NCBI GenBank assembly: GCA_027922465.2
Contig: BQMF02000068.1
Span: 372,001-436,000 of the forward strand
Source of the DNA: Turritopsis dohrnii
Taxonomy: Eukaryota; Cnidaria; Hydrozoa; Anthoathecata; Oceaniidae
Length of the DNA: 64,000 nucleotides
Direction: 5' to 3'
The notes beneath the pieces are model-generated. The model saw only the letters and a list, made by a program, of their open reading frames with translations, was not told the DNA's origin and searched no databases. The translations under genes and the position numbers were made by a program. How positions within the stretch are numbered: the stretch's first letter is position 1; each line of letters starts with the position of its first letter. Positions 1 to 12,140 of the stretch are shown here, in pieces.

Positions 1-1869
1 ATAACAGGAAACTCCCATACCTCATGTTGATTTCCAGAAAACATGAAAACCTCAAGTTTCATGTTTTCTGAACTCAGATATTGCTCACATTCTCTGCTAA
101 CAGATTTCCGGAAAACATGTAATTTTACGCAGTGTTAGTTCTTGAAAAAGTTCATTTTCGGTTTCAAATTGCTTGCAAACTCGTTTAAGGTTGGCATTAA
201 TTTTTTCAAATAGCTTCAAATTAATTAAAAGTGTTTGACATGAATTTTTTTGCCTATCGAAGCCTATAATATCTGAAAAATCAGTATCTTATACATCTAG
301 AAATACTGCAAACCTATAGGATGAAAACTAACTGAAGGTAAACTAAATGCTATTAAAATATTCAAGTCAAATACCTGGCTTTCTGACTGGATCGATAAGG
401 CTTTCATCAGTTACTCACTGACAAAAAGGAAGCAAATCTTTCAGTTAGTTTCAACTCTGAACAACTCTGGAGTAACCAGATGAAAATCATTCATTTATCA
501 TTTCATTTTAGTTATCAAATAAAGAATAAAAATCGATTGAAAATAAACAAAAAGAAGCTTCACTTTGTCTTTACAAGATTCAAATTCATAACAAAACAAT
601 TGAAGTTTATGACTAAAGGCCAGCTTTCAGTTCAATCGCTGCGGTTGCGCGACTGAGCGAACAGCTTTTTCATTCGCTCAGTATTGAAATGATTTGAACT
701 ACCAGGCAAATGAGATTTTCAAGCGCAAAATTCGATTCATTGAAAGATTCGTTCGTTCGTTCGAAAGAATACCTTGAATACTTTGACATAATTGATAATA
801 TCTTTTTTTGAGTCAATTTTCAAGTAACAGTGTAATTCTATTTTGAAAACAGGGAAGAATTATCTTTCAAATGACACATAAAATTACCTTATTTTAAAAA
901 AATAATTTTCAAGCAAACTTTGATGACGTCATCAAAGACACTTTGATCGCTCATATCTTCTGAACGGTTGATTTTTTATACCATGACCATAGTGTGTTTT
1001 GGAATCAGTGTGAAATTATCTTTCTAACGGTGTATCACACTTTACAATTTGGTGACATTTTGTTTCCCATGGAAAAAAGGCTGACGTCAGCGATCACGTG
1101 ACTTTTGGGCGTGTCTCTGTTAAAAAAATCATTCAAAATATGATGATAAACCTTTGTACCAAGTTTCATGTTTCTTTCACAATTTGAAATATCTTGGTGG
1201 TTTTTGACGTATATCCACCTCACTATTAAGCCACCCTCAAGTGACGATTTAACACGACGTCGAAACAACGTTGATAAAACACCTTTGTGCTTGCTAAGGA
1301 TGTCAATTCACAAGGTCGATGTGTTTCATAACCTTCTTAAAATAATTGCCGACACCTGGTTAAGCTAACTGGTTCATACACTTCCTAAAAGGGCCATTTT
1401 ATCCTGGATGAGTAATGCATATTACGTTTTCTATTGTTTCAATCCCTGTTTGTTTGTTTACATTTGAGTTGGCATAATGCAAAAACATTTATATTATATT
1501 ACACATTTATATTGTTTTTAGATGATCAGCGTAGTTCCTTTTATTTCATCATTTCTATCTTTGAACATTTTAAAATAAGATGATAACCAGTAGTAACAGC
1601 AGAAGCCATTATTTTGAAGTTAATGGGATAAGCTACTTCAGCTAGTTTCGAAAAGTGAACTTTAAACTGAAATCAATTGAAAGAAATTGAAAGTATTTGA
1701 TTTTGTTTATCAAGTTATTGAAGACTTTCAGCAACATTTTCAAGAGGTAAAAGTGAAAGTTAGCTGACGGTTGTATTGCAGGTAAGAAAAAGTATACATT
1801 TACATTTTTGACAAGCGTTTTTTTATCCAAACGAATGTTTACTCCGCTATCATTCTTAAAATCCTTGTT
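1..1869. other. Intergenic, no gene seen
   Basis: No convincing coding frame. Short palindromic ACGT-type words (GATGACGTCATC near 922, GACGTC near 1080 and 1257) resemble the subterminal words of the element at 6912-8194. A stretch near 1240-1275 looks like a decayed end of that family. Confidence 0.5.
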
Positions 1870-2110
1870 TATTTAAAGTTTTATGAAGTTATTAGACTTC
1901 TTACAAAATTAATAGACTTCCTACAAAGAAAGGCTTTAAATTTTATTCTGTTGAAATAAAAGCAAGGAAAGTTACAGCAAAGTATCTTTTCATTCCAACC
2001 ACTACATGGTACGCCTATGGATGAACAGGCAAAAAAACAGGAAAGTGTGTTTTCAAATATCGTGAAAAATGGTAATGTTGGGTTCAAGGAAATGCTGAGA
2101 ATGGAATACC
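1870..2110 (+). repeat. Upstream segment duplicated with the claudin-like gene
   Basis: This stretch upstream of the first claudin-like gene is similar to 13060-13500. Shared blocks include 'cctacaaagaaaggctt' (1920s and 13090s) and 'gttttcaaatatcgt' (2050s and 13460s). The claudin-like duplication therefore carried at least 0.3 kb of 5' flank. In the second copy this block now lies about 4 kb from its gene because of repeat insertions. Confidence 0.65.
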
Positions 2111-2234
2111 TTCTTAAATCTAAAAACAAACAAAAAAATATGATCGATTGGCCAATGAGTCGGAGCATGAATAGCTATTATTTTTAATTCTGAAGATAAA
2201 TAGCCATAATATTTTTTTTATAGATTTAAAAAAA

Positions 2235-2768
2235 ATGCTTTCTAACAAGCAAAACATTTTGTTGCTTGGTTCCACTTTCACCATCATGATGCTCAGTTTA
2301 TGTTGCGGACTCAATAATTGGGTGGAAGAAGGTGACGTCACAGTTGGATTGTGGGAGAAATGTGATTTCGGAAAATGTGTCACTTTATCACATAATGTGA
2401 GCGCACTCCACTTTGAAAAGATACCAGATTGGTTCCAAGCTGTTCGAGGGTTGGTAGTTGCATCTGTTATAACTGCTGTTGGTGCCTTGGTCTTGGCTGT
2501 TCTCTCGGTAGCTTCCAAGAGAGTTAGCAGATTTTGGGCATCAAGAATTTTAACTATATCAGCAATGTGTATGATAAGTGGGTTATCAACCTTCGTAGGA
2601 TATGCGAACTTGTCTTCCTATACATTTGGATTTGGGTTTATCATTGGTTGTGTGGGAGTAGGAATCTCCCTTTTGACAGCATTAGTTGGTTTGTTTGCGG
2701 CACCATCAAATAAAAGGTATCAAAGATTTGTTGTGATTGTTGAAGAAGAGCAGCAAGTCGAGCATTAA
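2235..2768 (+). CDS. Claudin/PMP22-like four-helix membrane protein 1
   Basis: Predicted 177-aa integral membrane protein with four hydrophobic segments (about residues 8-26, 73-93, 104-126, 131-155). The first extracellular loop has the claudin-family signature: W29, G38-L39-W40, C43 and C48. Claudins and relatives form paracellular or septate-type contacts or act as membrane adaptors; the exact role here is unknown. The ATG at 2235 lies 12 bases after a probable splice acceptor (T-rich tract ending in TATAG at 2223), so a 5'-UTR intron is likely. The second copy (17815-18351) has the same arrangement. The tail has no obvious C-terminal PDZ-binding motif. The coding region is one uninterrupted exon. 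Family assignment rests on topology and the W-GLW-C-C pattern. Confidence 0.8.
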   Translation: MLSNKQNILLLGSTFTIMMLSLCCGLNNWVEEGDVTVGLWEKCDFGKCVTLSHNVSALHFEKIPDWFQAVRGLVVASVITAVGALVLAVLSVASKRVSRFWASRILTISAMCMISGLSTFVGYANLSSYTFGFGFIIGCVGVGISLLTALVGLFAAPSNKRYQRFVVIVEEEQQVEH

Positions 2769-3549
2769 CCATCTGACTCTTACGAACTGCAGCAATATCT
2801 CAGTCAAGATGTTTTAATAACCAAGTTTTTCACATATCCCCTGCAGAAGACTTAATAGTTTTATAGAATTTACGTTTGAATATTTTATTAGTAGGAGGAC
2901 AAAGTTTGTTGGGAATATGACTTCAACAAAGATACTTTTCTGCTCGAGATATTGCACATACTGACCGATTTATTGGGCGCTTTGTTGAAATAGTACACGA
3001 TCGTCCTTCACTGAATTTTTCATCATTTGTTTTTAGCACGTTTTTCAAATTTTGGATGTATTCTCATCAAGCCTAAAGTCAGTGATTGATTGTCATGGTT
3101 AACTTTTATTCTCACCGTTCACAAAATAGAGATTTACCTCTACGATTACAGAAGTGGAAGATTGTAAATATGTTCTCAAAATATGGTATGTTGTCTTCTT
3201 GGAGGTATATATCTAAAGTATATCTGATCATAGAAGGGAAATTACCATCTAAAATAATGCACACTTTCCTCAGATTATAGATAAAACGCCTCCATATTTC
3301 ACTAAAAATATAAAAGACACTTGCCGCGATCGCCATTCCTTTTTAATCAGAGTATTCAATTCAGAATTGCGAGAAGAAACCACATGAACACATAAGCAAA
3401 TGTTTGAACATCTTCTCAGCTTTAAAAGTGCTTCCTAACATCCGTGCAGTCATAGTCAAAAAGCATTGGTTAAAATCAATGCATTACAAAATGTTATGAA
3501 AGGAATAAAAAATTCTGAGAACATCAGTCTTAATTTGTAATTATTTCTT
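2769..3549. other. Intergenic, nothing recognised
   Basis: AT-rich spacer between the first claudin-like gene and the PC-esterase pseudogene. Short frames on both strands show no family resemblance. Confidence 0.5.
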
Positions 3550-4230
3550 CTAGAGTTCTTTTAAATGACTTAAAATGACTTTTAATTGGTATGCCGGTTT
3601 TAACAAAGGAGCTTTACTAAAAGCCTCAATTTCACAGCGTTCATAGCACTCCCGTAATGAGTGCCGTCGAAAGAATAAACTAATAAAGAAAGTAAATAAA
3701 GTAAAATTGAAATTCTCAAATATAGGAATTTGGTACGGCTTCAAATACTTTACAATAGCTTGGTTAAATGCAAACGCTCGCTCGCTTCCTTGACTTTTAA
3801 TGTGAATAATAGGCTTTAGCGGGCCATTTGCATTACCTGAAGACCATATCGTATGTACATCGCGTTTGCCGTCATATAACTTAATCAAATTTACTATTGC
3901 AAGAATGTATCTCCACCATATATTATTGACGGCAAAACCTTCATGGTCCTATTCCAACAAAAAAGAGAATTGACTTGCTCGAATTGGTATTTCTCATTAC
4001 AGTTTTGATTTTGATGAGAGCTTCCGCAGCATTTCCAACTTTGTGGAAGGCTGAATAATATATTTAGAAATCTGAATTTTATTCCTGCAAAAGCACGGGT
4101 TTGATCGAACATCCTTCTCAATATCAGCCACTAGAGCCCGACTATGTCGTTTTAGAAACTGCTCTTCAAGTACATACCTTTTCTTCTCACTCTCTGATAA
4201 TGCAAATATGTGTAGATATATCGTCATTTA
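3550..4230 (-). pseudogene. Decayed PC-esterase copy (C-terminal half)
   Basis: Read on the - strand, this matches the middle and C-terminal half of the neighbouring gene at 4596-6036 but is broken over several frames. Recognisable pieces, in gene order, are a segment like LPESEKKK...EEQFL near 4190, VRSNPxFCRNK near 4090-4110, VHTIWSSGNANG near 3830-3860 and YLKPYQIPIFENFN near 3720-3750. The catalytic DGTHYG block near 3655-3670 survives only in a shifted frame, after a low-complexity AAATAAAG expansion. The N-terminal half and the GDS block are missing. It is a dead tandem duplicate. Confidence 0.8.
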
Positions 4231-4595
4231 CTCTATGTAGGCCAAATGTTGGGGCTAAAAAATTACTTAAAAAACAAAATTCATAAAATAAAATCTATCG
4301 GAAAATTATTCTCTTGATATATGTGAGTGTGTTGTTTAAGGCAAGCATTTGGTGCGGTTAAATATAAAAAATAGTCAGATGGATTTTCTCTAGATTTCCA
4401 AATAGAAAGGCCATATCTTTTATAAAAACCGATTTACTTGGTATGTCGGTTTTAACTATTTTCAAAAAAACTTAGAGAGAAATCGTCTATTTGAACAAAC
4501 TATCAAAGTATTAAAACTCTTCATATGTTCACAACAGACTCGTTAAACAACATTTTACTGTGGCAGATTTCAAAAGCATAATCAATTAAACGAGT

Positions 4596-6036
4596 TCACC
4601 ATGTCCTTGAAAGCACCCTCAGTAGCTTTACTAATAGCCTCGTTTTTACAGCGTTCATTGCACTTCCATAATGAGTACCATCGAATGAATAAACTCCATA
4701 AGTCAAATTGAAATTCTCAAATATAGGAATTTGGTACGGCTTCAAATGTTTTTCAATAAATTGGTTAAATGCAAGCGCTCTTTCGCTTCCTTGACGTTTA
4801 ATGTAAACAATAGGTTTAAGCGAGCCATTGGCATTACCTGAAGACCATACCATATGTACATTGCGATAGCCATCATATGACTTGATCAAGGCTATGATTG
4901 GACGAATGTATTCCTTCCATACCCTAGCGGCGTCAAAATTATCATGTACTCCTATGCCAACAAAGAAGAGAACAGATTTGCTGGACCTGCTGATTTCCAC
5001 TACGTGTTTGATTTTCGACAGAGCTGGTTGCACACGATCAATGCGGTAGAACGTTGAATAATCTATATAGAAATTTTTATTCCTGCAAAATGACGGATTA
5101 GATCGAACATCCTTCTCAGTGACAGCCACTCGAGACCGACAATCACGTTCTAGAAACTGCTCCTCAAATTCACACTTTTTCTTCTCACTCTCTGGTAATG
5201 TGTATTTCAACGCTCCTCGTTTGTTATCGTTGGTTAAGTGAATGAGAAATCCCTCATAAATATGTCTCACTAACGAATCACCAAAGAAATGGATTGAAGA
5301 AAATTGTTTCAATAAAAATGAGCACGTTGAAGCCATGTCATAATTTGTCAATGGACTATACGTTTCTACCCAATGTGCATATTCTGGTTGAACAATATTA
5401 CTGTAATCGACGCAGTGAGGTTTACAAGAGCAGAATGTATCACCGCTTCCACATCGACCAACTTGAAGGTTGCAGCAAGGTGTTTTAGAACTTCCGTTAC
5501 ACTGAGTCTGCAACCTATAAGAAAACCAAAGAGCGTAATGACGTCGTCTACAACTTTTAAACTTGCAAAATCTGATCTTAGAGCCTTAAAAGCTGGGCAT
5601 ACATGAGTTTCATCACAAAGAAAATTCTGCTGCCTTTTATATTGCTTTATATTGAAGTTTTTGCTAGTGTAACATTCAGATGATATTTTCGTGTATTTTA
5701 GGAGGATCATGATTATTCATACCCTGATATAGGATATTTCAGTCCACACTTATCATCGTTTCTGGTCAATGATTCTTGCCAAAGTCCCATTTCTTGTCTG
5801 CATTTCATGTTGACATTTTCAATGTAGGTTTTTCGTTCTAAGGATATGTCGTTACGTGGAACCCATCTACCAGCAAAAACAACTTCACGTAATTCAAGAG
5901 GATTTTTAGTGGCGTCATTGTCCGCTTTTCTGATACGTGGAGTTTGTTTTTTTTGTGCTTTCTCAAGTCCATTCGACCACAAATACATCACAACATATAA
6001 TACAGACAAGGATAATATTATAGGTATATATTTCAT
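4596..6036 (-). CDS. PC-esterase (NXPE/CAS1-like) Golgi-type membrane protein, two exons
   Basis: Two-exon model: exon 1 6036-5723, intron 5722-5515 (GTATGA...TTATAG), exon 2 5514-4596; 410 aa, frame kept across the junction. Residues 1-20 form an uncleaved signal-anchor (type II). A cysteine-rich block follows (CNGSSKTPCC, then GRCGSG and CSCKPHC). Then comes the SGNH/GDSL-type PC-esterase core: FFGDSLVRH with candidate nucleophile S185, FVGIGVHDN as the middle oxyanion block, and DGTHYG with D383/H386 as the other catalytic residues. This arrangement is that of PC-esterase proteins (NXPE, CAS1D1, plant TBL), several of which modify glycans by O-acetylation. Lumenal glycan acyl transfer is therefore inferred and the substrate is unknown. 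Broken copies lie on both sides, so the locus has duplicated repeatedly. Confidence 0.8.
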
Positions 6037-6811
6037 TTTGTGCAGTGATTTATGTCACAGTATTTGCAGTAAAGATCTTTAGTAAATGCACTCTCAGATA
6101 GATACCAGCACCTAAAATAACGTTGAAACAACAAAGCTCACAGCTTGTAACGTGATGAAATCGAGCATTGAAAAAATTTTCAACTGTTATTATTCTGTGT
6201 AATGAAAATAAATTTAATTATATTATATAATACAGGGTGTTTCAAATTTCGGTTTTCTCTTCTTCTACTATTCCATTTCCTACAAAAAAAACATCACAAG
6301 AAAGACAAAAAGATAAGTGATTCCATTTTCAACAAATAGTTAGCAAATGCACTGTGTGACTTCCTTAGTCTGTGGACCTTTTCATTTTTTCTCCATAGTT
6401 TGAATATTGTGTAGTTATTTAAAAGTATTTGAGGCAATTTCAGTTACTAGAAAAAGAACAGAAATATCAGACATTACAAAAAGGAAGGTAAATATTGCAA
6501 CAAAAAGTTAGATTTTTGCTTCGAAAAATCCGTTACGTGAATGTCGAAACAAGAGTGTGGTAGATATATCCATGAATATTTTTATAATGACAGATATTCC
6601 CATTGATAGGCTAGTACATAGATGTTCCGAGGAGAGGTCAGAAATGTTTCATATGAATATTTTGTCTCGAATAACAATCACAACTCTAAAACAAGAAAAC
6701 ATAATTCTGTCACCAACGAAAATTTTCGATCTTCTTGCCCAAAGTTTGTTTTCTTCCCCTAATCGAGAAACTCAACCCTATTTTTTTTAAGTCGGCTTAT
6801 GCCTCTTTAAA
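6037..6811. other. 5' flank of the PC-esterase gene and unassigned spacer
   Basis: 6037-6230 is the gene's upstream region and is partly repeated at 8220-8530 (for example 'tattctgt' followed by 'aatgaaaataaat' at 6190s and 8500s). From about 6235 the sequence is AT-rich with short frames that I do not recognise. Confidence 0.5.
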
Positions 6812-7702
6812 AGTCCTTTTAGTGGAGTCGCTGTCCAGTTTTCTGATGCGTTGGTTATGTTTTTCTGGTGCTTTCCACGACCACAGATATCAGAACATAA
6901 GAAGCAGCTAACCCAGTTAACACACGACGTCAATACAACGTTGTTTTATGATTGTCCTAACGTCTTAACCAAAAACGACCATTAAGCTACGTCAAGAAAA
7001 CGTCAGGGTTGGTCGCAACCAAAAACGACCATCAACCGACGTCTAGAAAACGTCGGGGTTGGTCGCAAATAATTGCGACCTGAAAAAACATTTCATTTGA
7101 AAAAAACATTTCAAAATCCTGCAATAGTTGAAAGGCTACATTGTAACTAGAGTGGTAATACTGTAATTTTTTATTTATGCTATTAAAATCATTTATTTAC
7201 TTAAAGTCAATTCTGACGTTCTTTCGACGTCAAAAGAACCATGGACGTATATGTGGTTATACGTCCATGAAAGAACGTTGCATTTTATCTTCCTGCATTC
7301 TGCATGCAATTTAGTTCGTAAGGTAATCATCTTGAAAACCATGAAGAATGTGTCTTCCTTTACCTATTCATTCGTATCAAAGGATAGAAGATTGCCTGAA
7401 TGAATTAATATAATCCAAGATTAAGAAAACGTAAAACGATGGTTTGTGAACTGTACAGTGCAAATTTATTTATTTATTTATTTACTTATTTATGAATGTT
7501 TACCCAGGATAGCCTCTTCAGTTCCTTAAGGTACTGTTATCAATGAGGGTCCTGCGAAGGAGGTCCTAGAGCATTTAAAGCCCCTATTTGGGCTACGGAA
7601 GCTGTAATGACAGAAACCGCTCAACTAGACAACCACCCTAGACATCATTCCTACTCTCTTGCTGAGTGTTAAGCAGAGAGGAGTGATTCACACTGTTATA
7701 GT

Positions 7703-7778
7703 CGCTGGCATGACTCGGTCGGGGATTGAACCCGCGACCTCCCGAACAGGAAGCGAGCACTCTACCACAAAGCTCACA
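7703..7778 (-). repeat. tRNA-derived (SINE-like) segment
   Basis: On the - strand it shows an A-box-like GTGGTAGAGTGCTCGC and a B-box-like GGTTCAATCCC at tRNA-like spacing. A nearly identical stretch is at 49799-49878 on the + strand. Repetition and poor acceptor pairing argue for a SINE or tRNA-derived repeat, not a working tRNA. Confidence 0.6.
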
Positions 7779-7899
7779 GTAAAGCGATGTTTTAAAAGCA
7801 AGCAAAAGTTATATTACACTTTTTCTTTTATTTCGTCATTTTGTTCTTTTCCACCTTAACCTAATCGAAATTAAGTTGGTTATTTTGATAATAGTCAAA

Positions 7900-7950
7900 T
7901 CCCTCGCAGATTTTATGCGAGAGGTCGGGGTTCGATTCCCGCCGGTGACT
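7900..7950 (+). repeat. tRNA-like 3' half
   Basis: A stem (CTCGC/GCGAG) is followed by a T-arm-like GGGGTTCGATTCCCG. The 5' half is not recognisable, so this is a tRNA-derived fragment. Confidence 0.45.
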
Positions 7951-8530
7951 TTTTATTTGTTGTCGTTTCGCCGTTAATTTGACCATGCTACAACGTCAAT
8001 GTAACGTTTTTTTCGATCTTTTGACCGTTGCACAACGTCCGTACAACATCATGTTTAGTTATTTTTAATCGTCGTTTTGACCTCAAAATCCGACGTTGTT
8101 TTGCTGTTTCCATTTCGACCATTAAACGATCGTCAAGCGACGATGGAATACGACGTCGAAATAACGTCGAAACAACGTCTTTGTACTAACTTGGAAGGAT
8201 GATATTATTGGTATATATTTCATTGTGATTTCAGCCAGCATTTGCAATAAATATGTTGAATAAATTGACTTTTAGGCAGATAAAGTCACATAACAAACCT
8301 ATGAAACCAAAAGTTTGATGAAAATGAAGCAAACTGCTGTAATTCGCTTCGTATCTTACAGCAGGACATGAAAGCATTCTCAAATATCTTCAAAATTCCC
8401 TAATGAAAACAAATTCTAAAATACTGCTCTTGTAAATACAGCCATCTTGTAACGTCATAAAAATCGACCACTCAATAACCTTTTAACACTTACTATTCTG
8501 TAATGAAAATAAATTAAAAATTTTCACCAT

Positions 8531-10165
8531 GTCTTATCTATGTAAGATTAAGTTTGATCTTTAGGAAATTTAAAAACAACTTTATTGTCTTAATTCTGTT
8601 TCAAGCATCGGGACAAAGATTCTTTTTGTATTCGCACCATGATACTCATAGGACAGCTTTATACGGTGATATAATCGCCATGGCGAATTATGTTAAATTT
8701 ATTAGATTAAAATTCCACAAAAATGCGACAGTTACTATGTACAATTTTTGTATCAAATTCGAAGTGCTTTTAAGACTGCGACATAAACATCACATGAATA
8801 CACATGCTCAATTTATCAGTTTGTTATGTCTATCACTACATTTTTTTAGGAATGTTCTAGCAAGATTTATTAAATTTGACTATGAAACAGCTATATGAAA
8901 TGACGCCAATCAATTGTCGTTGTCAAAGACAACACAGTCACTAGAAAGTCCTTCATCATCACAAGTTTGATATCAAAGCATTCTCCAAAACTCGACTAAA
9001 GAGCAATTAATAGAGAATATATACATTTGTATAGTATATATACTATACTGTTCAAAAATTCTTTCAACAGTCTATTGTCCAGTCCTAACTTGTTGTGTCT
9101 AGATAACCAAGGTTTGACCCAAATTGACATTTAATTTATTTGTGTTTTTCATGCTTTCTTTAACGCATGACATACTGCAACAAGAGCTAAAGCAACTTTC
9201 TCTTTTGAACTCATCTTAAAAAGAATGATTTTTTTTCAAAGTAATTGGTTACATTTGTTGGATAGTGTAAACACCTGCGTTGGATCAGTTTTTCATGTAA
9301 ACTGATCCATTTAAATGGACAATGTATTCCAGGCTAATCAAATTAAATCTGCTATCTCTTTGCTAATCAACAGTGTGGTTTCAGTAAAGGTCACTTAATC
9401 CACTGCACTTATTTATCTTAAAGACTACGAAGAGTACTGAAACCTATTTGACTGTCTGTTAGAGAAAGAACTGAATCAACTATATATGTATAAATGTTCA
9501 AAGCAACTAAAACTTAAGTTAAAACATAATAACATATGAACATATTCGATGGAGCACCACATCTGTATATGTTTATACACAAATTGCAATTACATTCCTG
9601 ACATCAACCAGCCTGTTGCACGAAAAAACATAATTACTGATGAGACTCAATAATTACTTCTGAGATGTAAAACTTTACCAGTATCAAAAGAAACATCATA
9701 ACTTTGCACGTTTTTTTCGAATGTTCATGTGAAGTTTCTAATGACTTTGTAGGGACATATTCAAGAACAACTCTACCAAGTTATAGACGAGTTTCCAATG
9801 TTAATTACACTTTTATACCTTGTACATACTAAAAATCAAATACAATGTATGAAAATAGGTAGGAAGTGCTAATGTCTATTAAAACTTTCTAATGTCGATT
9901 GTCTTTAAGGGGACTCCAGAGAACCAAATAAAGTGACAACATTTTGAAGTGTATAAAGAGACTTTTATTTCCTGCGAGGCTGCGTGCGCATACTCACAGG
10001 AAAATGACTTGATCAATGATATTCTATGTTGCAATATACCGTAATTATCGAGCAAAGAACACTGGTGTTTATAAACATTACGTCACTAAGAAACTCATCT
10101 ATACAGTGTATAACATGTTTTGTTTACACAAAACTATATTCGCTATGTATCTGTAGGGACGTTTA
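8531..10165. other. Intergenic, no gene seen
   Basis: AT-rich, with no frame showing family resemblance on either strand. A small AT palindrome near 9035-9050 is the only structure noticed. Confidence 0.5.
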
Positions 10166-10167
10166 TA

Positions 10168-10793
10168 CAGTGTGTTTCGTAATGTTGGAAATGGAAATTT
10201 TAAAGCTGTTTTTCTAAATGAATATATCGAATTTCAAAATAATTTTTACATCAAAGGAAAGCCATTTTCAAGCTCCTTCGGTTATGATATTTTTGTGAAA
10301 GATGAAAAAGTAGTTTTTGAAAAATGAAGGAAAAGGTCTTGGAAAAATGTAATTAAATTTTTAATGGTCGATTAACACGTAGTTTAATTACATCGTGCTT
10401 ATTGTTTCAAAACACTGAATCCATTCAAATTTTATATTAATTTTATGTTTGCGCTGAGACTCCCAAATTGATATTTTAAAATATAAAAGTTTAACGTTTT
10501 TCGTGAACACACAGCTTAAATTTGTTTATTGTTTTCCAAATTGCTGTCATTGTTTCAAAAAATCTTTTCTTTTCATTCACATCTTAATCGACCATTAAGA
10601 ATTTAATTACATTTTTCCAAGACATTTTCCTTATTTTCTCAAAAACCACTTTTTCATTTTTCACAAAAACTTAATATCCGAAAGAACTCTTGAAAATGGC
10701 TTTCCAACGGTGTAAAAATTATTTTGAAATTTGGTATATTCATTTAAAAAAACAGCTTTAAAATTTCCATTTCCAACATTACGAAACACACTG
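10168..10793. mobile_element. Miniature element with ~230-bp terminal inverted repeats and TA duplication
   Basis: The ends CAGTGTGTTTCGTAATG are inverted and near-identical for roughly 230 bp, with TA on both sides (10166-10167 and 10794-10795). No coding capacity. The TA target and long inverted repeats suggest a Tc1/mariner-type miniature element. A single arm of the same family is at 54716-54995. Confidence 0.8.
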
Positions 10794-10884
10794 TACAATG
10801 TGTTTTAAAAAATAAGGCAACCTGAAAAATTATTCACTGTAGCGTTTGACATAATTGTTAAATAAAGATTCCCGTCACTTCGGT

Positions 10885-11120
10885 AAGGTCAAAATCTGTG
10901 CGTTCCATCACGGTTAAGCACGCACATTTTCAATCGTAATAAAAATGTCAAGACTTGGTCGTATGACGTCTCAGTAACGTTGTAGTGACGTCGTAGAAGA
11001 ATCAGTCTTATTCCAAAGTCAAAATTTGTGCGTTCCATTGTGATTAAGCAAATTTTCAATCATAATAATAATATCGTCGAAAGACGTCTCAGTGACGTCG
11101 CAGAAGACTCTCAGTGAAAC
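10885..11120 (+). repeat. Two imperfect tandem units with GACGTC words
   Basis: Two units of about 130 bp start at about 10887 and 11020. Both read gtcaaaat-(c/t)tgtgcgttccat, then a gattaagca-like word, a TTTTCAATC stretch and GACGTCTCAGT(A/G)ACG. No coding potential. Confidence 0.55.
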
Positions 11121-11399
11121 AGCTAGGTTACAAGGAGGTCATTTGCTTTTTGTTGCAAATATGACATTATGATGACTTTCTCATAGCGTCTTATAAGGTC
11201 ATTGTCCGACTTGATTATGACGTCATAAAGACGTCATGGTGTTTGGTGGGAATAAAGATTTTAATTGTTTATCCGTTTGTACAGGGTATAAGCACGCAAT
11301 CAATTGTTGATACATACCAAATTTCATTTCCACATTGCAGCCGTTTCCTTAAAATGATGTGCCATGTTAAATATAAACAGAGTCACGTGGCACAAAACA

Positions 11400-12140
11400 G
11401 TAGCAGTATGTTTCAAAACTATAACCTGCAATATGCAAACCATATAGATCTAAACTGAAATTTGAAATTCTCCCTAGAACTTTGTTACTTTTTTTACCTC
11501 CTAGGCCTGTGTTGCACTGATAAGGCTTAAATAAAAACATCAGAAACTATTTGTGAAATATCCGTAGTGAATTAAATTGTAACTATGGATACAAATTTTT
11601 TTATGTATTACATATTATATAACATAATTAAGAAAAAGACAAACTTTTGCAAAAAGTCCGTCATAAATCTGCTTCAAAACAAAAAACGTAGCAAAAGACA
11701 CGAAAAAAATATAAAAAGATTAAAATAAGAAACATGAATGTCGTTATTAGCTGTATGAAAGTGTCAAAGCACATTTCGATGTATGAATTTTCAAAACAAT
11801 ATAATAACCGCCCCCCTCTTTTAAGCATCCCCTCTAATAAGCTTTCCCCTCCACTACCATAATTGGAACGTCAGCTGTTTATTTAAGTTGAAAAGTTGGA
11901 TGATGGCAGAGGCGTAACCAGAGGTCAGTCAAAATTTGTGGAGGAGAGTTAAGTCATTTAGGGTAGAAAAGGAAAGCGTGCAAGTAACCTAATCGCCACT
12001 TAAGACTGAAAAGAAATATGATAATGTTGGACTCCTCCACTTTTTTTGACTGACCCTAACTACGCCTCTGGATGGTAATGATAATGATGAAGAAAATCGA
12101 AAATTGACTTTTGCCTACCACGTGAAACTATTCACTAAAT
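11400..12140 (+). repeat. Unclassified dispersed family 'X', old copy
   Basis: It shares an ordered set of words with 13555-14230, 17020-17400 and 58265-59510: 'actttgttactttttt', 'aaggcttaaataaa' and, near the end, 'gaaaatcgaaaattgac' with 'cctacc(a/t)cgtgaaa'. It lacks a coding frame. A short hAT5-like element (11907-12070) is nested inside. Confidence 0.6.
11907..12070. mobile_element. 164-bp hAT5-like miniature element
   Basis: The termini CAGAGGCGTA are inverted, with further inverted similarity (GGTCAGTCAAAA...GTGGAGGAG) and a perfect 5-bp target duplication GATGG (11902-11906 and 12071-12075). Same type as 14776-14940, 19866-20030 and 41970-42272. Confidence 0.85.

Larger units (their letters stand above)
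6912..8194. mobile_element. Non-autonomous inverted-repeat element rich in ACGT words
   Basis: It interrupts the duplicated PC-esterase first exon. The ends are imperfect inverted repeats: left cccagttaacacacgacg, right (reverse complement) ccaagttagtacaaagacg. Both flanks are packed with CAACGT, GACGTC and CGACC words. No transposase frame is seen. The interior holds two tRNA-like halves on opposite strands (7703-7778 and 7900-7950) and a short TTTA array near 7466-7490. The target duplication is unclear. Confidence 0.6.
6812..8530 (-). pseudogene. Decayed first-exon copy of the PC-esterase gene, split by a transposon
   Basis: 6812-6911 resembles exon 1 of the PC-esterase gene near 5905-5990: 'gtggagtcgctgtccag' parallels 'gtggcgtcattgtccgc', and the lysine-rich and anchor segments follow. 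The similarity resumes at 8195-8530 with the start region and 5' flank ('ttggtatatatttcatt' against 'taggtatatatttcatt'). The 1.28 kb in between (6912-8194) is an inserted element. With the copy at 3550-4230 this shows at least three historical copies of the locus. Confidence 0.65.

Noticed and set aside
8554..8898. Open frame of 114 codons as a gene
   Set aside because: No recognisable domain, unremarkable composition for AT-rich DNA, no splice or start context, and no paralogue in the window.
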